64,000 nt of DNA from the NCBI GenBank assembly GCA_963732345.1, contig CAVSZI010000002.1, forward strand, positions 1 through 64,000, read 5' to 3'. This stretch comes from Bog-532 sp963732345 (GTDB lineage Bacteria > Actinomycetota > Actinomycetes > Streptosporangiales > Streptosporangiaceae). The notes beneath the pieces were generated by a model that saw nothing but the letters and a program-made list of their open reading frames with translations, was not told the origin of the DNA and did no database searches. The position numbers and the translations under genes were made by a program. Below are positions 1-9,252 of the stretch, piece by piece (position 1 is the stretch's first letter; every line of letters starts with the position of its first letter).

Positions 1-441
1 CGTCCGGCAAGGTCCCAGGTACAGGCGAGGAGCTTCTCGACATGAAGGTGTGCGTGCCAATCACCGCTGATGGCCAGGTCGACCCGCGCTGGGGACGAGC
101 CAACCGGGTCGCGCTCGCTGAGGTGGCCGACGGCGAGATCCGCGACTGGCAGGAGTTCATGGTCGGCTGGGGAACGGTGCACGACCAGGGGACCGAGGGT
201 GCCCATCACGCCCGGGTGGCGCGGTTTCTCCAGGACAACCAGGTTCAGGTGATCGCTGTCCACCACGTTGGTCCGGGCATGCAGCGCATGCTGGGCTCGA
301 TGGCGATAGGGGTCGTCGCCGGTCTGGGCGGGGACGCCCGCAGCGCGGCGCGCGCGGCCGGGTGACCAAAGACATGATCAGCCCTCAGCGCAATGCGGAC
401 CCAGGCTGCCAACGTTGGAGACACCCGCTCATGCCGCGGAC
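1..441. repeat. Left copy of diverged NifX-gene repeat
   Basis: This stretch, the NifX-like gene with about 40 bp before and 75 bp after it, recurs in the same orientation at 52012-52455. The copies differ by scattered substitutions and one base in the leader. They are clearly older or separately acquired compared with the other long repeat of the window (10942/58798), which shows no differences in any encoded protein. Confidence 0.9.
42..365 (+). CDS. NifX/NifB C-terminal-like (dinitrogenase iron-molybdenum cofactor domain) protein
   Basis: The 107-residue protein begins MKVCVPITADGQVDPRWGRA and has the small alpha/beta fold pattern of the dinitrogenase FeMo-cofactor family (NifX, NafY, MTH1175): a start strand, a D-x-R-x-G motif near residue 14, and a GPGMQRML segment near residue 77 followed by the glycine-rich end. 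The family binds metal-cofactor precursors. No nif gene is visible here, so a nitrogenase role is not implied; stand-alone members are common and mostly uncharacterised. ATG follows a GGCGAGGAG-like ribosome site. The stop overlaps a possible GTG of the next frame. A second diverged copy is at 52054-52377, so this gene appears to be typical cargo of this element family. Confidence 0.8.
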   Translation: MKVCVPITADGQVDPRWGRANRVALAEVADGEIRDWQEFMVGWGTVHDQGTEGAHHARVARFLQDNQVQVIAVHHVGPGMQRMLGSMAIGVVAGLGGDARSAARAAG

Positions 442-484
442 AGGGCGCGCTAAACTGCCGTCGCCCGTGCGCTTGTCAGCCGAG

Positions 485-967
485 ATGTGGATCACAGGCG
501 AACTGGAGCACTGCGCGGAGGATCTTGTGGGGGTCGAGCGGCTGATGGCGGGCCAGGCTTTCCACAGGACCGTGCAGTCAGCCTTCCTGACCGGGCTCGC
601 CGGGGCATTGGGATTCCAGGAACGTCGGTGGCGGCTCATCGGGGGTGGCCGGGGGCGCGTCGACCTGGCCGTTGAGGTGGACGGTGATGAGCAGATGCTT
701 GTCATCATCGAGATCAAGGGGACCGACTGGGATGCGATCCCGGCGGATCGCGTGATGAGGAACCTTCGCCGTCATCTGCGTCAGTTGCAGGCCTACCTTG
801 ATACCGCCGTCGAAGACATGGAAGCAGGCCGATGGGAGGGCATCGTGGGCGCCCTGCTCTACCCTGGCCGCCCCGCCAGCGCCGGGACGCCGGCGATGAT
901 CGAGGCGGTCGCGGGCGAGCAGGGTGTACAGGTGACCTGGTATGACGACGTGGACTGGCACCTGTAA
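485..967 (+). CDS. Hypothetical protein with PD-(D/E)XK nuclease-like core
   Basis: About 160 residues from the chosen ATG. The middle shows D-L-A-V-E-V, a short turn, then MLVIIEIKGTDWD, which matches the D-(x)n-E-x-K pattern of restriction-endonuclease-like folds. The rest is helical, ending in a WYDDVDWHL tail. The family is not recognised; nuclease function is inference from one motif. The frame stays open back to a GTG at 362 that overlaps the previous stop. However, bases 366-441 belong to the duplicated block found at 52012-52455, where this protein does not follow, so a start at 431 or 485 is more likely. No strong ribosome site decides between them. Confidence 0.5.
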   Translation: MWITGELEHCAEDLVGVERLMAGQAFHRTVQSAFLTGLAGALGFQERRWRLIGGGRGRVDLAVEVDGDEQMLVIIEIKGTDWDAIPADRVMRNLRRHLRQLQAYLDTAVEDMEAGRWEGIVGALLYPGRPASAGTPAMIEAVAGEQGVQVTWYDDVDWHL

Positions 968-1474
968 CTCTTCCCCGCCGCTGCCGTATCACAGTGACTG
1001 GATCACGCGGTCCGCCGCCCGCATTCTTCGCGAAGTAGCGGCGCGTCCCGGTCCGCGCCGGGGGGCAGGCACAGTGATCATCGTGCTGCACCGGGCCACG
1101 CACGCGAGAATGCATTGCTGAAGGGAGACTCGTCACTGACAGTCACCATAATGTCAAGCGCTGGCGCACTCATACCCGCCTATGCACGGCATGGCACTGG
1201 CGAAGCTGAACGTCTGGGGCCAGCCCGAATGAATGATCTGTACGTAGGCAACCGAACGATCCCACGCAGCCGCTTGGTGTTGCTCTACTGCGGGGGACGC
1301 CGAGATCGTCAAGGGCTTCGATGCCCTGACACGTGATGCCACCCGGGAGGAAACAATCACCGCGGGCCCTGGAAACCTGGCAAGACATACTCCCGGTCAG
1401 GGCGGCGGACCTCGTTGCTCTCTGTAAGGAGAATCCCAGCCTCGCGGATCTGCGCGACGCGCTCGGCCTGGACT
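968..1474. other. Gap without recognisable gene
   Basis: About 500 bp with only weak overlapping frames. A frame from 1333 contains DILPVRAADLVALCKENPS and looks protein-like but runs straight into the transposase fragment at 1475, so it may be the cut-off end of another gene. Nothing else is supported. Confidence 0.5.
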
Positions 1475-1799
1475 TCCGGCCGTCTTCCAGGCCGCGGGCG
1501 CCAGGGTCATCCGGTCCGCGGTCCAGGCGCCGCGGATGAATTCGATCATGGAACGGTGGATCGGAAGCTGCCGGCGAGAGCTGCTGGACCGGACGCTGGT
1601 CTGGAATCAGCGGCACCTGATGACCGTCCTGCGCGAGTACGAGGACTTCTACAACACCCACCGGCCCCACCGCGCCCTCAGCCAGGCCGCGCCGCTCCGT
1701 CCGCTGCCCGACGGCATCACCGACCTGGGGGACCATTTCCGGGTCCAGCGGCGTGACCGCGCCGGGGGCGTGATTCATGAATATCGCCTGGTGGCATAG
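1475..1799 (+). pseudogene. Truncated rve-type transposase, C-terminal part (copy 1)
   Basis: The encoded segment includes RSAVQAPRMNSIMERWIGSC, RELLDRT, WNQRHLMTVLREYEDFYN and RPHRAL, the C-terminal end of a DDE integrase-core (IS3/IS481-like) transposase with its catalytic Glu in MERW. It matches the fragments at 10975-11473 and 58831-59329 but is clearly diverged from them, and here the reading frame is intact across the MNSIMERW junction that is frameshifted in the others. The N-terminal two thirds are missing. It ends with the same TAGGTTTTCGGCACCC sequence as the other copies, marking the IS right end at about 1815. Confidence 0.85.
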
Positions 1800-1818
1800 G
1801 TTTTCGGCACCCACAGGA

Positions 1819-4038
1819 TTAGTCGGCGGCTGGCCAGCTCTCGTTGAGCCAGGCCAGATCGGTGATGGCCCGCTGTCGCGCTTTCCGCTCGCGTTCGAAG
1901 AGCGCGTCGGTCTTGGTCAGGATCAGGGTGTACGGGCTGCCCGCGCGCAAGGTCTGATGCCGGACAGGCAACTCCGCCGCGCGGATCGACTGCCGGATGT
2001 GCTTGCGGCGCGCCTCGGCGAGTGGCCATTCGAGTGTGCGACCGGAGCCATCGCCGAGGAACTCGCCGAACGTGACGCAGAGTTCACAGCCGCAGGTATC
2101 GCGCCACGTGATCGCCCAGTCGTCCTCAGCGCGCACCGGCCGTGCGATGAGCTCGCCGAGGCGCGACGCACACAGGCTCGCGAGCGTGTCCAGGCCCGAA
2201 GCCGACAGGTCGGCGGGCGACAGCTCCGTCGCACTTCGCAGCGCCGAGACCAGGAGCGCTCGCAATTCGTCGCCGCGCTCGTGCAGGAAACCGAGGATCT
2301 CATCCCGCAGGCCGGTCGCGTCGGCCACAGGGGTGGCTTCCAGCAGGCCCGCCAGCGGATTGCCCAGTTTGCCGAGATACTCCTCTCGGGTGCTGACAGC
2401 GGAGTAGCCGAGCCAGGAGCCGATCTGGCCGCTGAGCCAACGCCACGACCCGGTGAGCAGCCCGCGGGTCACGTCGCCCTTGTCGCCCAGCGCCTCGCAC
2501 AGCCCGGGCAGCGAGGCGAGCCACTCCGGCCGCCGCAACTCCGCGTCGTGATAGGCCCGCGAGCGCTCGCCGAACCACACCGCGAGCATTCCACCCATCC
2601 ATTCCGGCCCATAGTGACCGGAAAGGGCCTGGAGAGCTCCCGCGTGATCGGGGGTCAGCATCTCCACACAGAACGGCCGGAGCAGCATCGTGGCTGTCTC
2701 CGGTGCGTCCAGGACCACGGCGGCATTCAGGGTCCGCTCGAAAGCCCGCGGCTGCGCCGACACGGAAGCTGCCCAGAACGACTCAACCGATGATGCCGCG
2801 GCTCGAGCCGCCGCCAGGTCCCCGGCATCCGCCAGCCGTCGCAGCTCATCGAGCGCCCACAATCCCGACGCCTCGGCCTGGGCGGCGAAGGAACGCTCCC
2901 GTGTCCACATCACGATGGCGGCCCGCCGGTACCAGCGGTCTTTCGTCCCGCCCCAGTTGCCCATGTAGCCGGTGTACTCCGACTGGTACGGCTTCAGCTC
3001 CGCGGTCGGGGTGCTGGCGCATATCTCCGCGTCACGGATGTACAGGGAGATCGCCTCACCGCCCGACGGGCTCGTCCACCAGTCGAGGGTCAGCGAGGAA
3101 TCGATCAGGTAGGTGATCTTCCGCGCCTCGGTGTCCCAGGTCTCCTTGATCTCCGCGAGCGCCAGCACGGCCTCGCAGTCCGCCTTGTCCGCCGCGGCCC
3201 GCAGCAGCGTCGCCCGCTCGGCGTCGGCACCCTTGAGCTTGTCCCAGCGCAGCCCGCGTTCGGTGTACTTGTGGTCGAGCAGGTAGACGAGCCGTTTCGG
3301 TGGCTCGGAAGACCCGTACCGCACCTGCTCTGGCGAAGAGAAGTGCTCCACGAGGCACCCCGCCAGCTCACGAACCGGCCCGTCGGCCGAGCCGGTCGCG
3401 GGCGTGCCCCGCATGAGCAGGTTGAACGTGAGCACGACCCGGTAGCCGGTCCGCACCGGCGTGACCTGGTGCAGGCAGTCCGCATAGAAGGCGACCAGCG
3501 ACAGCGAGTCTCGCGAGGAGCGGTACGTGACGCTCTGCCCGCCGTGCTCGACGATGAACTCGCCGCCAGTGTGCGAGGACGGCAATGTCACGGTTAGCGT
3601 GCCTATCATTGCGTCGTTCTTCTCGGTGTCCTGGTGCGGGACGAAGAACTGCCCGGGTCCGTACACCAGCAGTGCGTGCAGTTCGGCCTCCAGCCGGTTC
3701 CCCGCGGGAACCCCGAGCTCGTCCGCCAGTTCTGTCAGCGCCCCCTCCAGGGCCGGTGCCCATGATGGCCCGCCCAGGCTCACGAGATCCGGGGAGATCT
3801 CCCAGGTGTCCCGCACCGCCGGATCGAGGATGGTCTCCTCACGGTGCCCGAAGTGAGCGGGCCGGGCCACCCCGCACAGCTTCTTGGCCTGCGCCGGCCG
3901 GACGGGCAACCGGACCTGCCCGACACCATCCACCTCAAGGTGCAGCGCGTCCGAGGGCACGGACAGCTGCGCACTGAACGCACCAGCTTCCTCGCCTGCG
4001 AGCAACCTAGCCAGGCGTTCGCGGGCTGCTTTAGCCAT
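1819..4038 (-). CDS. 2OG-Fe(II) oxygenase-domain protein, large
   Basis: 739 residues. The N-terminal third is a 2-oxoglutarate/Fe(II)-dependent dioxygenase of the prolyl-4-hydroxylase type: VYGPGQFFVPHQDTEKND gives the H135-x-D137 metal pair, CLHQVTPVRTGYRVVLTFN supplies the distal H190 and the 2-oxoglutarate-binding R200, with the expected spacing. The remaining about 500 residues are helical, without a motif I can name, and end in a cysteine-containing stretch (CGCELC). Substrate is unknown. ATG is preceded by an AAGGAGGAGC ribosome site on the minus strand. The start is only about 90 bp from the end of the next minus-strand gene at 4129, so the two could be co-transcribed. Confidence 0.8.
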   Translation of the reverse strand: MAKAARERLARLLAGEEAGAFSAQLSVPSDALHLEVDGVGQVRLPVRPAQAKKLCGVARPAHFGHREETILDPAVRDTWEISPDLVSLGGPSWAPALEGALTELADELGVPAGNRLEAELHALLVYGPGQFFVPHQDTEKNDAMIGTLTVTLPSSHTGGEFIVEHGGQSVTYRSSRDSLSLVAFYADCLHQVTPVRTGYRVVLTFNLLMRGTPATGSADGPVRELAGCLVEHFSSPEQVRYGSSEPPKRLVYLLDHKYTERGLRWDKLKGADAERATLLRAAADKADCEAVLALAEIKETWDTEARKITYLIDSSLTLDWWTSPSGGEAISLYIRDAEICASTPTAELKPYQSEYTGYMGNWGGTKDRWYRRAAIVMWTRERSFAAQAEASGLWALDELRRLADAGDLAAARAAASSVESFWAASVSAQPRAFERTLNAAVVLDAPETATMLLRPFCVEMLTPDHAGALQALSGHYGPEWMGGMLAVWFGERSRAYHDAELRRPEWLASLPGLCEALGDKGDVTRGLLTGSWRWLSGQIGSWLGYSAVSTREEYLGKLGNPLAGLLEATPVADATGLRDEILGFLHERGDELRALLVSALRSATELSPADLSASGLDTLASLCASRLGELIARPVRAEDDWAITWRDTCGCELCVTFGEFLGDGSGRTLEWPLAEARRKHIRQSIRAAELPVRHQTLRAGSPYTLILTKTDALFERERKARQRAITDLAWLNESWPAAD

Positions 4039-4128
4039 CTGCTCCTCCTTACAACATCCGTCTAAGGTTACGGCCGAGGCCTGATAGCGGACGTGGCTAC
4101 CTGCCTGGGCGAATGCGGTGAGGTTCCC

Positions 4129-5895
4129 TCAGCGGCTGTCCAGAGCAGCGAGCTTGCCGTTCACCGCCGCCAGATCAAAGGATCCGGGTTCGGCCGGGCC
4201 GGGCCCCGCCGGATCGGATTCACCGGCGTCGTCGGAATACCAGATCTCCTCTTCCGGATACTCGACGGGGGAGTCGCCGCTGACCTTCGTGCACACCGGA
4301 TAGACGACAGCGGGATCGCGCGGCAGCTTCCTCTGCAGCGCGACCTCGTGCGTCCAGCCCGCGCCGAAATCGTACTCGTAGACGATCTTCCCGCCTCCGG
4401 TGGCGAGCGCGTCCCGCACGCGCACCTGGGTCTCGTCGCCGGCCTCTTCCAGTTTGAAAGACGGGTCGCTGTAAGTCGCGTGCCGTACCCGGAACGCGTG
4501 GAGGTGGTCGCCGTCCCATCCATACAGGATCTGGATCACCCGGTGCAGGGCGGGCAAGGTGGCGGTGGCCGGCATCAGCACCGTCCGCCATATTGGCGGG
4601 CGCCGGTGTTTGAGCGTGACCTTCAGCTGCAGGCACTGATGCACGCTGAGTGACCCGAGCCCGGCTGCGGCGACGTGATCGGTTATCGTCTGCGCGAGCG
4701 GTCTTGCCGACGGGTGATCGCTTGCACGGGCCATGGCCACGCGGTGGTCCAGGTCGTCGGCGGCCAGCTGCTGCGCGGGAAGGCAGTCCCAGAGCACGGT
4801 GATCGCTTCGTCCGGCCCGCTCTCGGCGAGCGCCCTGGCAGCTGACTCGACCGCGAGCCACAGCCACTGCGCGTTGCTCGGCTCCGGGCCGGCTTCCATT
4901 TCATACAGCGCGAACCTCGCGTGCGGCCCGATGCCGGGGACCTGCACCATATCCCGCCACACGGGCAGGGCGTCCTCGCCCAGCAGTTCGACCGCATAGG
5001 TGGCGATCCAGCGCAGCCGGGGCTCCATCGATGCGCCGGCCACCAGGAGCCGCCGCGCGGCGTCTACCGGGCCGGGCTGCGCGTCCAGCCAGTCCCACGC
5101 GTGCTCGAACCGGTCGTCCTCAGCGCACTCAGCCAGGTAGGCGATCAGTTCCGCGGCGGAGAGATCCTCCCCGGGTCCGGCCAGCATGGTTCGCAGCCGC
5201 CCCGCCGCCCACCGGCCCAGCGGGGTGATGACGCACCCGCCGGTCAGCATGTCGTTCCCGCTGACCGCGCCGAACGACGCGAGGCGCGCGGCCGCCCGGG
5301 TCACCGTGCCCTCGTCCGCCCGCCAGCTGAACGACGCGTCTGGCCCGAACTCGTCATACAGGTTCCGCGCCTGCGCTCGCACCGTGTGCACGAGCGCCTG
5401 GCCGGTGGGCACGTGCTCGTCCTGGAGCGTGCGGAGCAGCACGAGCACATCGCCGACGGCCTCGTCTTGCTCGTGCGGACCGGGACCAGCCTCGGCGGCC
5501 GAGCACGCGTTCAGGCCGGAAAGCCAGGCGGACAGGACGTCGGCGTCGGCGGGTGGCCAGCAGGCGAGCGCCGGCCCGGTTCTCACGGCCCCGTCCTCGA
5601 CCCGCAGCAGGCCCGCGGTCAGCGCGAGGCACCAGGGGCGGTGAATCGCCGGGACGTCGGCCGCGGTGCGCAGGCGCGCGGGCAGCGGCACGCCGATTAC
5701 CGCGGCGGCGGCCGGCAGATCGGGCTTGCGGAGCACCCGTCGCGGGGTGACCGGGCGTGGTCCGGCAGTGCTGATCCACCGGCCCAGCGCGACCGCCTGG
5801 GTCATGACAACGCAGTCCCGCGCCAGCCGGGCAGCGTCACGGATTCCGGCTTCTTCCACGCGCCCGACTTTAGCGGCGGCGCGCCCGGATCGCAT
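4129..5895 (-). CDS. Plasmid pRiA4b ORF-3 family protein
   Basis: 588 residues. The C-terminal about 180 residues are a pRiA4b ORF-3-like domain: LKVTLKHRRPPIWRTVLMPA, LHRVIQILYGWDGDHLHAF and YEYDFGAGWTHEV are the family's signature segments. The N-terminal 380 residues are alanine-rich helical repeats as found in long actinobacterial members. The family is associated with plasmids and mobile elements (it includes the passenger of IS1096) and has no established biochemical role. A decayed, internally deleted paralogue lies at 6503-7110 on the same strand. The start may be a few codons further in; the first ATG is used here. Confidence 0.85.
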   Translation of the reverse strand: MRSGRAAAKVGRVEEAGIRDAARLARDCVVMTQAVALGRWISTAGPRPVTPRRVLRKPDLPAAAAVIGVPLPARLRTAADVPAIHRPWCLALTAGLLRVEDGAVRTGPALACWPPADADVLSAWLSGLNACSAAEAGPGPHEQDEAVGDVLVLLRTLQDEHVPTGQALVHTVRAQARNLYDEFGPDASFSWRADEGTVTRAAARLASFGAVSGNDMLTGGCVITPLGRWAAGRLRTMLAGPGEDLSAAELIAYLAECAEDDRFEHAWDWLDAQPGPVDAARRLLVAGASMEPRLRWIATYAVELLGEDALPVWRDMVQVPGIGPHARFALYEMEAGPEPSNAQWLWLAVESAARALAESGPDEAITVLWDCLPAQQLAADDLDHRVAMARASDHPSARPLAQTITDHVAAAGLGSLSVHQCLQLKVTLKHRRPPIWRTVLMPATATLPALHRVIQILYGWDGDHLHAFRVRHATYSDPSFKLEEAGDETQVRVRDALATGGGKIVYEYDFGAGWTHEVALQRKLPRDPAVVYPVCTKVSGDSPVEYPEEEIWYSDDAGESDPAGPGPAEPGSFDLAAVNGKLAALDSR

Positions 5896-6077
5896 GGCGT
5901 ATCAGGCGTAGCTGCCGGCAGGCGTGAACAGGTGCGGAGGCGCCAGCCACCTTGCCGGACGGCTCTCCTTGGTACCAACTGCCCGCGAACAGCCGGGCAG
6001 TGGCAGCGGACTACTATGGCCGGACGACCACGGTTCCGCCCGGGCAGGCTCCGCGGCGGCCGCTACGAGAATCGGCC

Positions 6078-6416
6078 ATGGACTATCAGAACGACGAATG
6101 GCGGCGTAAGGGCGCAACGCTGAGCGACAAGGCCGCCCGCCAGGAGTTCGGGCTGACTCAGAATGAGATCTACGACGCGATCGACGCGGGCACGCTGCAC
6201 TACCGTCAAGCCGCGATGCACGGGAACCCATGGCTGAGACTGCTCCGTCGCGAGGTCGAGGCCCTCGCCAGGACATCCCACGGCGACCGTTACGTTAAAG
6301 AACGGCAAGCCAGGGCCGAGCTGGAACGCGTCAACCGCGAGATCAAACGCCTGCGGGCTGAGCTGGCTGCGCTCGAGGAACGGCGATCCAAGCTCAGCTC
6401 CGGCCTCGGAGAGTGA
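6078..6416 (+). CDS. Small DNA-binding-like protein with C-terminal coiled coil
   Basis: 112 residues from the chosen ATG. Residues about 10-65 (KAARQEFGLTQNEIYDAIDA through PWLRLLRREVEAL) read like an excisionase/MerR-type helix-turn-helix in which a motif is followed by a short wing. The rest (ERVNREIKRLRAELAALEER) is a heptad-patterned coiled coil. Specific family not recognised. An upstream extension to 5952 is open but proline/arginine-rich and unlikely. It could be a regulator of the surrounding element or a recombination directionality factor; neither is shown. Confidence 0.6.
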   Translation: MDYQNDEWRRKGATLSDKAARQEFGLTQNEIYDAIDAGTLHYRQAAMHGNPWLRLLRREVEALARTSHGDRYVKERQARAELERVNREIKRLRAELAALEERRSKLSSGLGE

Positions 6417-6502
6417 GCGGCCCGAAGGCAGATCGTTAAGCCAACGCTGGCCTCATGAGCGACACGAGGCCGGTGGCCTCGTTGAGCCGGCGGGTATCGG
6501 AT

Positions 6503-7110
6503 TCATCGGCCGAGCCCGGCGGGCTTACGGTTAGCTTCGGTGAGGCTGAACGGCTCAGGTTCCGCGGATTCTCCTCGGATGGGTACTCGACCGGGGAGTC
6601 GCCCTGGTACGCCACGCAGACCGGCTACAACTGGCCCGGGTTGAGCATGAAGGCCTTCTGCGAGGTGATCTCGTGCTGCCAGCTTGCCCGGAAGTCGTAC
6701 TCGTACCCGACCTTGACCCGGGCTGACAGGTGGCACGCATCACGGCGAGACGACCGGCCAGATCTTCTGCGCACGGACTCCCAGGCCACGCACAGCGCCT
6801 CGTCGGGACCTTTGCCGTCCAGCGCGGCAGCGGCCGATTCGGTGGCGAGCCACTGCAAGTCCCGCTCGACCGGTTCCGGTCCCTGGCCCCAGGCGTACAG
6901 TGCATAGCGGGCGCGCGGGCCGACGTTCGGTGCCGCCGTGAACTCGCGCCAGGCCGGGATGGCGTACACGCCCAGCATCTCGACACGGCCAGCAGCCACA
7001 GTGCGCAGCAAGGGCGACATCGACTCTGCGGCTTCCAGGATCTCCCTCGGGTGGTGTTGCTCCAGCCATTCTGACGCGGCCTCTAGCCGCTGCGCGGCGT
7101 CGCCGGCGAG
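6503..7110 (-). pseudogene. Decayed pRiA4b ORF-3 paralogue
   Basis: Minus-strand frames here repeat the pattern of the 4129-5895 protein. They include AIPAWREFTAAPNVGPRARY and LYAWGQGPEPVERDLQWLA, equivalent to its middle region, then jump directly to VGYEYDFRASWQHEI, equivalent to its YEYDFGAGWTHEV. The about 110 residues between the two are deleted. Further frameshifts split the reading frame, and a YPSEENPR/EPEPFS end matches the tail. This is a dead, internally deleted relative, probably from an earlier duplication. Confidence 0.8.
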
Positions 7111-7343
7111 TCAGGCAGGCCCGCCGCCATGAGCTCTGGCGGGTCGCCCATCCGTTTGATCCCGACGTCGCCGTCCGCATCATCTGGTGGTTACCCGCTG
7201 ACGACGAAGTCGTGATCGCGCTGATCGGCTCCGAAAAGAAGGCTATCGGGGACGTGTTCTACGCCAGTGCCGCGGTGCGCGGGGAGGCGCTCGTCGATGC
7301 CTGGCTGCGCCAGAAGGGAAATACTGATGACAGAAGACGTTAG
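7110..7343 (+). pseudogene. 5'-truncated small protein, possibly toxin of a type II toxin-antitoxin pair
   Basis: A frame without a start codon encodes HELWRVAHPFDPDVAVRIIW and LIGSEKKAIGDVFYASAAVR, ending QKGNTDDRRR-stop. The WW-x-P pattern and size resemble small proteins that precede XRE antitoxins in actinobacteria (RelE/HigB-like); that assignment is from memory and weak. The 5' part has been lost at the junction with the decayed pRiA4b gene. The next ATG (7327) lies inside its last codons, as in coupled toxin-antitoxin pairs. Confidence 0.4.
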
Positions 7344-7383
7344 GTTCATCCGCGGCAGCGACCGCCCGGACCGGGTGGTGTGA
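7327..7383 (+). pseudogene. First codons of a gene cut off by an IS
   Basis: ATG at 7327 overlaps the end of the preceding frame and reads MTEDVRFIRGSDRPDRVV before a stop at about 7383, exactly where the IS sequence begins. It is best explained as the beginning of the partner (antitoxin) gene of the preceding frame, destroyed by the insertion. Inference only. Confidence 0.35.
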
Positions 7384-7437
7384 CACTTGGGTAGATGCGT
7401 CCGCTGGACGTAGGCGGCTCGGTCCTGCGTCCGGTAT

Positions 7438-8075
7438 GTGGCTGGCAGCTCTTGGCCTGCCGGGTCGTGCGATGATCTGCGGTTTGTGGGCTTGAAATTG
7501 GTCTTCCTGATCGTGTCCCGTGCGGTGTCGCAGCTGGGCTTGTCGCGCCGGGAGTCGTGGTGGAAGGACGCCGAGATCTTGATGCTGCGGCACCAGCTCG
7601 CTGTCGCCGAGCGTGAGCGGCCGCGAGCTCATTCGCGGCTGACGTGGCCGGACCGGGCGTGGCTGGCTTTGCTGGCCGGGACGTTGCCGGTCGAGCGCCT
7701 CGCGGTGATGCGCTGATCGTGACTCCTGGCACGATCTTGCGGTGGCACCGTGACGTCGTCCGCCGCCGGTGGGCGCGCCGGTCGCGGCGTGGCCGTTCCG
7801 GGCGCCCGGCGACGCACCGCAAGGTCCGGTCGGTGGTGCTGCGACTGGCCCGTGAGAATGAGTCGTGAGGGTACCAGAGGATCCATGGCGAGCTGGCCGG
7901 GCTCGGCATCACGGTGGCTCCGTCGACGGTCTGGCAGATCCTCAAGAATGCCGGCATCGGCCCGGCGCCCCGCAGGGACGGCCCGGGCTGGGCGGAGTTC
8001 CTGCGATCGCAGGCGCGGGGGATCCTGGCGCTGGACGTCTTCACCGCCGGCCTGCTCAACGGCCGCAAGGTGTAC
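7438..8075 (+). pseudogene. rve-type transposase, N-terminal part
   Basis: Pieces in order: WWKDAEILMLRHQLAVAERE, LTWPDRAWLALLAGTLP, then after a frameshift near 7708 VTPGTILRWHRDVVRRRWAR and RPATHRKVRSVVLRLARENE. A TGA at 7866 then stands where the family has Trp (ENES-stop-GY), followed by IHGELAGLGITVAPSTVWQI and FLRSQARGILALDVF, the first catalytic Asp region. It ends at the insertion of the recombinase element. Helix-turn-helix plus integrase core, IS3/IS481-like. Non-functional. Confidence 0.85.
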
Positions 8076-8177
8076 CTATTAGTTACGTGGAATCACTCTG
8101 CGTGTTGTGGCCGCGGGCTGATCTTGGCTGGATAGTGTCGCCGTGAACTGCTGACGGGGACGGGGGTCCAGTTGGTG

Positions 8178-9252
8178 ATGGCGGCGGGGATTGAGGGGAA
8201 ATGGCCGGTCCTGGGCCGGCACGAGCGGGCGGCTGAGTGGCTGCGGATCTGGGCTGATCTGGGGCGGGCGCCCCGGACGATCGACGCTTATGCTCGCGGG
8301 CTGGCTGAGTATCTGCAGATCTGCGAGCGTGATGGGGTTGACCCGGTGGCCGCGACCCGCGCTCAGGTTGCCGGGTTCGTCCGGGAGCTGACTTCCCGGC
8401 CCAGCAGCCGGGGACCGAACGTGGTAGCGCTCGACTCCGGGGCCGGGCTTGCGAATGCCACCCTGCAGCAGCGGCTGGTACCGGTGCGGCTGTTCTACGA
8501 CTTCCTCATGGAGGAGGGGCTGCGCGACTCCAACCCTGTCGGCCGCGGCTCCTATACGCCCGGCCGGCGTTTCGGCGGCGGGCATGGGGGCCGGCCGCTG
8601 GTCCCGCGGATGGTCAAGCTGCCGTGGATCCCGGCCGAGGCTGAGTGGCTGCGGATACTTGAGGTGTTCCGGGGCGAGCCGGCCCGCAACAGGGTGATGC
8701 TCGCGCTGGCTTATGACGCGGCGCTGCGGCGCGAGGAACTGTGCTCGCTGCGGACTGACGATCTGGACCCGGCGCACCGCATGCTGCGGGTCCGGGCGGA
8801 GACGACCAAGACGAGGCGGGAGCGGATGGTGCCGTACTCCGCGGCGACCGGGGTGCTGCTGTCGGACTACCTGCGCCGCCGCGCCGCGCTTAGCCGGGCC
8901 CGCGGGCCGCTGTTCTTGTCGGAGTCGCGGCGCAACCTGGCCGAGCCGCTGACCTTGTGGACCTGGTCGAAGGTGGTCCGGCGGGTCGCCGCTGGCCGCA
9001 CAGGTGCCACGGTTTTCCACTCACACCACGCGGCACCTGTGCCTGACGGACCTGGCCCGGATGGGCTGGGAACTGCACGCGATCGCGACATTCGCCGGGC
9101 ACCGGTCCACCGACTCGACGCTCCGTTACATCCACCTGTCCGGGCGGGAGCTGTCGGAGAAGCTGAACTCCTCGATGTCGCAGCTCCACGCGTGGAGGGT
9201 GAGCATGCTCACCGATCCCGCCTGCGGTGTCCCGGGCGGGGGTCCCGCGTGA
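8178..9252 (+). pseudogene. Tyrosine recombinase 1 (TnpA-like), frameshifted
   Basis: About 358 codons. An N-terminal SAM-like core-binding domain (GRAPRTIDAYARGLAEYLQI) is followed by the catalytic domain: LAYDAALRREELCSLRTDDL with the first Arg, TTKTRRERMVPY, then after a one-base frameshift near 9000 HTTRHLCLTDLARMGWELHA (His-x-x-Arg), FAGHRSTDSTLRYIHLSG with His and the nucleophile Tyr. All catalytic residues are present once the frame is corrected. The start is ATG 8178 (GTG 8175 equally close). The end overlaps the GTG of the next recombinase (GTGA at 9249). The frameshift makes it probably inactive, unless it is a sequence error. Confidence 0.8.

Noticed and set aside
42..365. Nitrogenase cluster member
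   Set aside because: No nifHDK, nifE/N or nifB homologue anywhere in the window; the domain occurs in many non-nif proteins.
4921..6123. 400-codon plus-strand frame opposite the pRiA4b gene
   Set aside because: Composition is that of a reverse-frame shadow (R/A/G/Q-rich); the minus-strand gene has clear homology.
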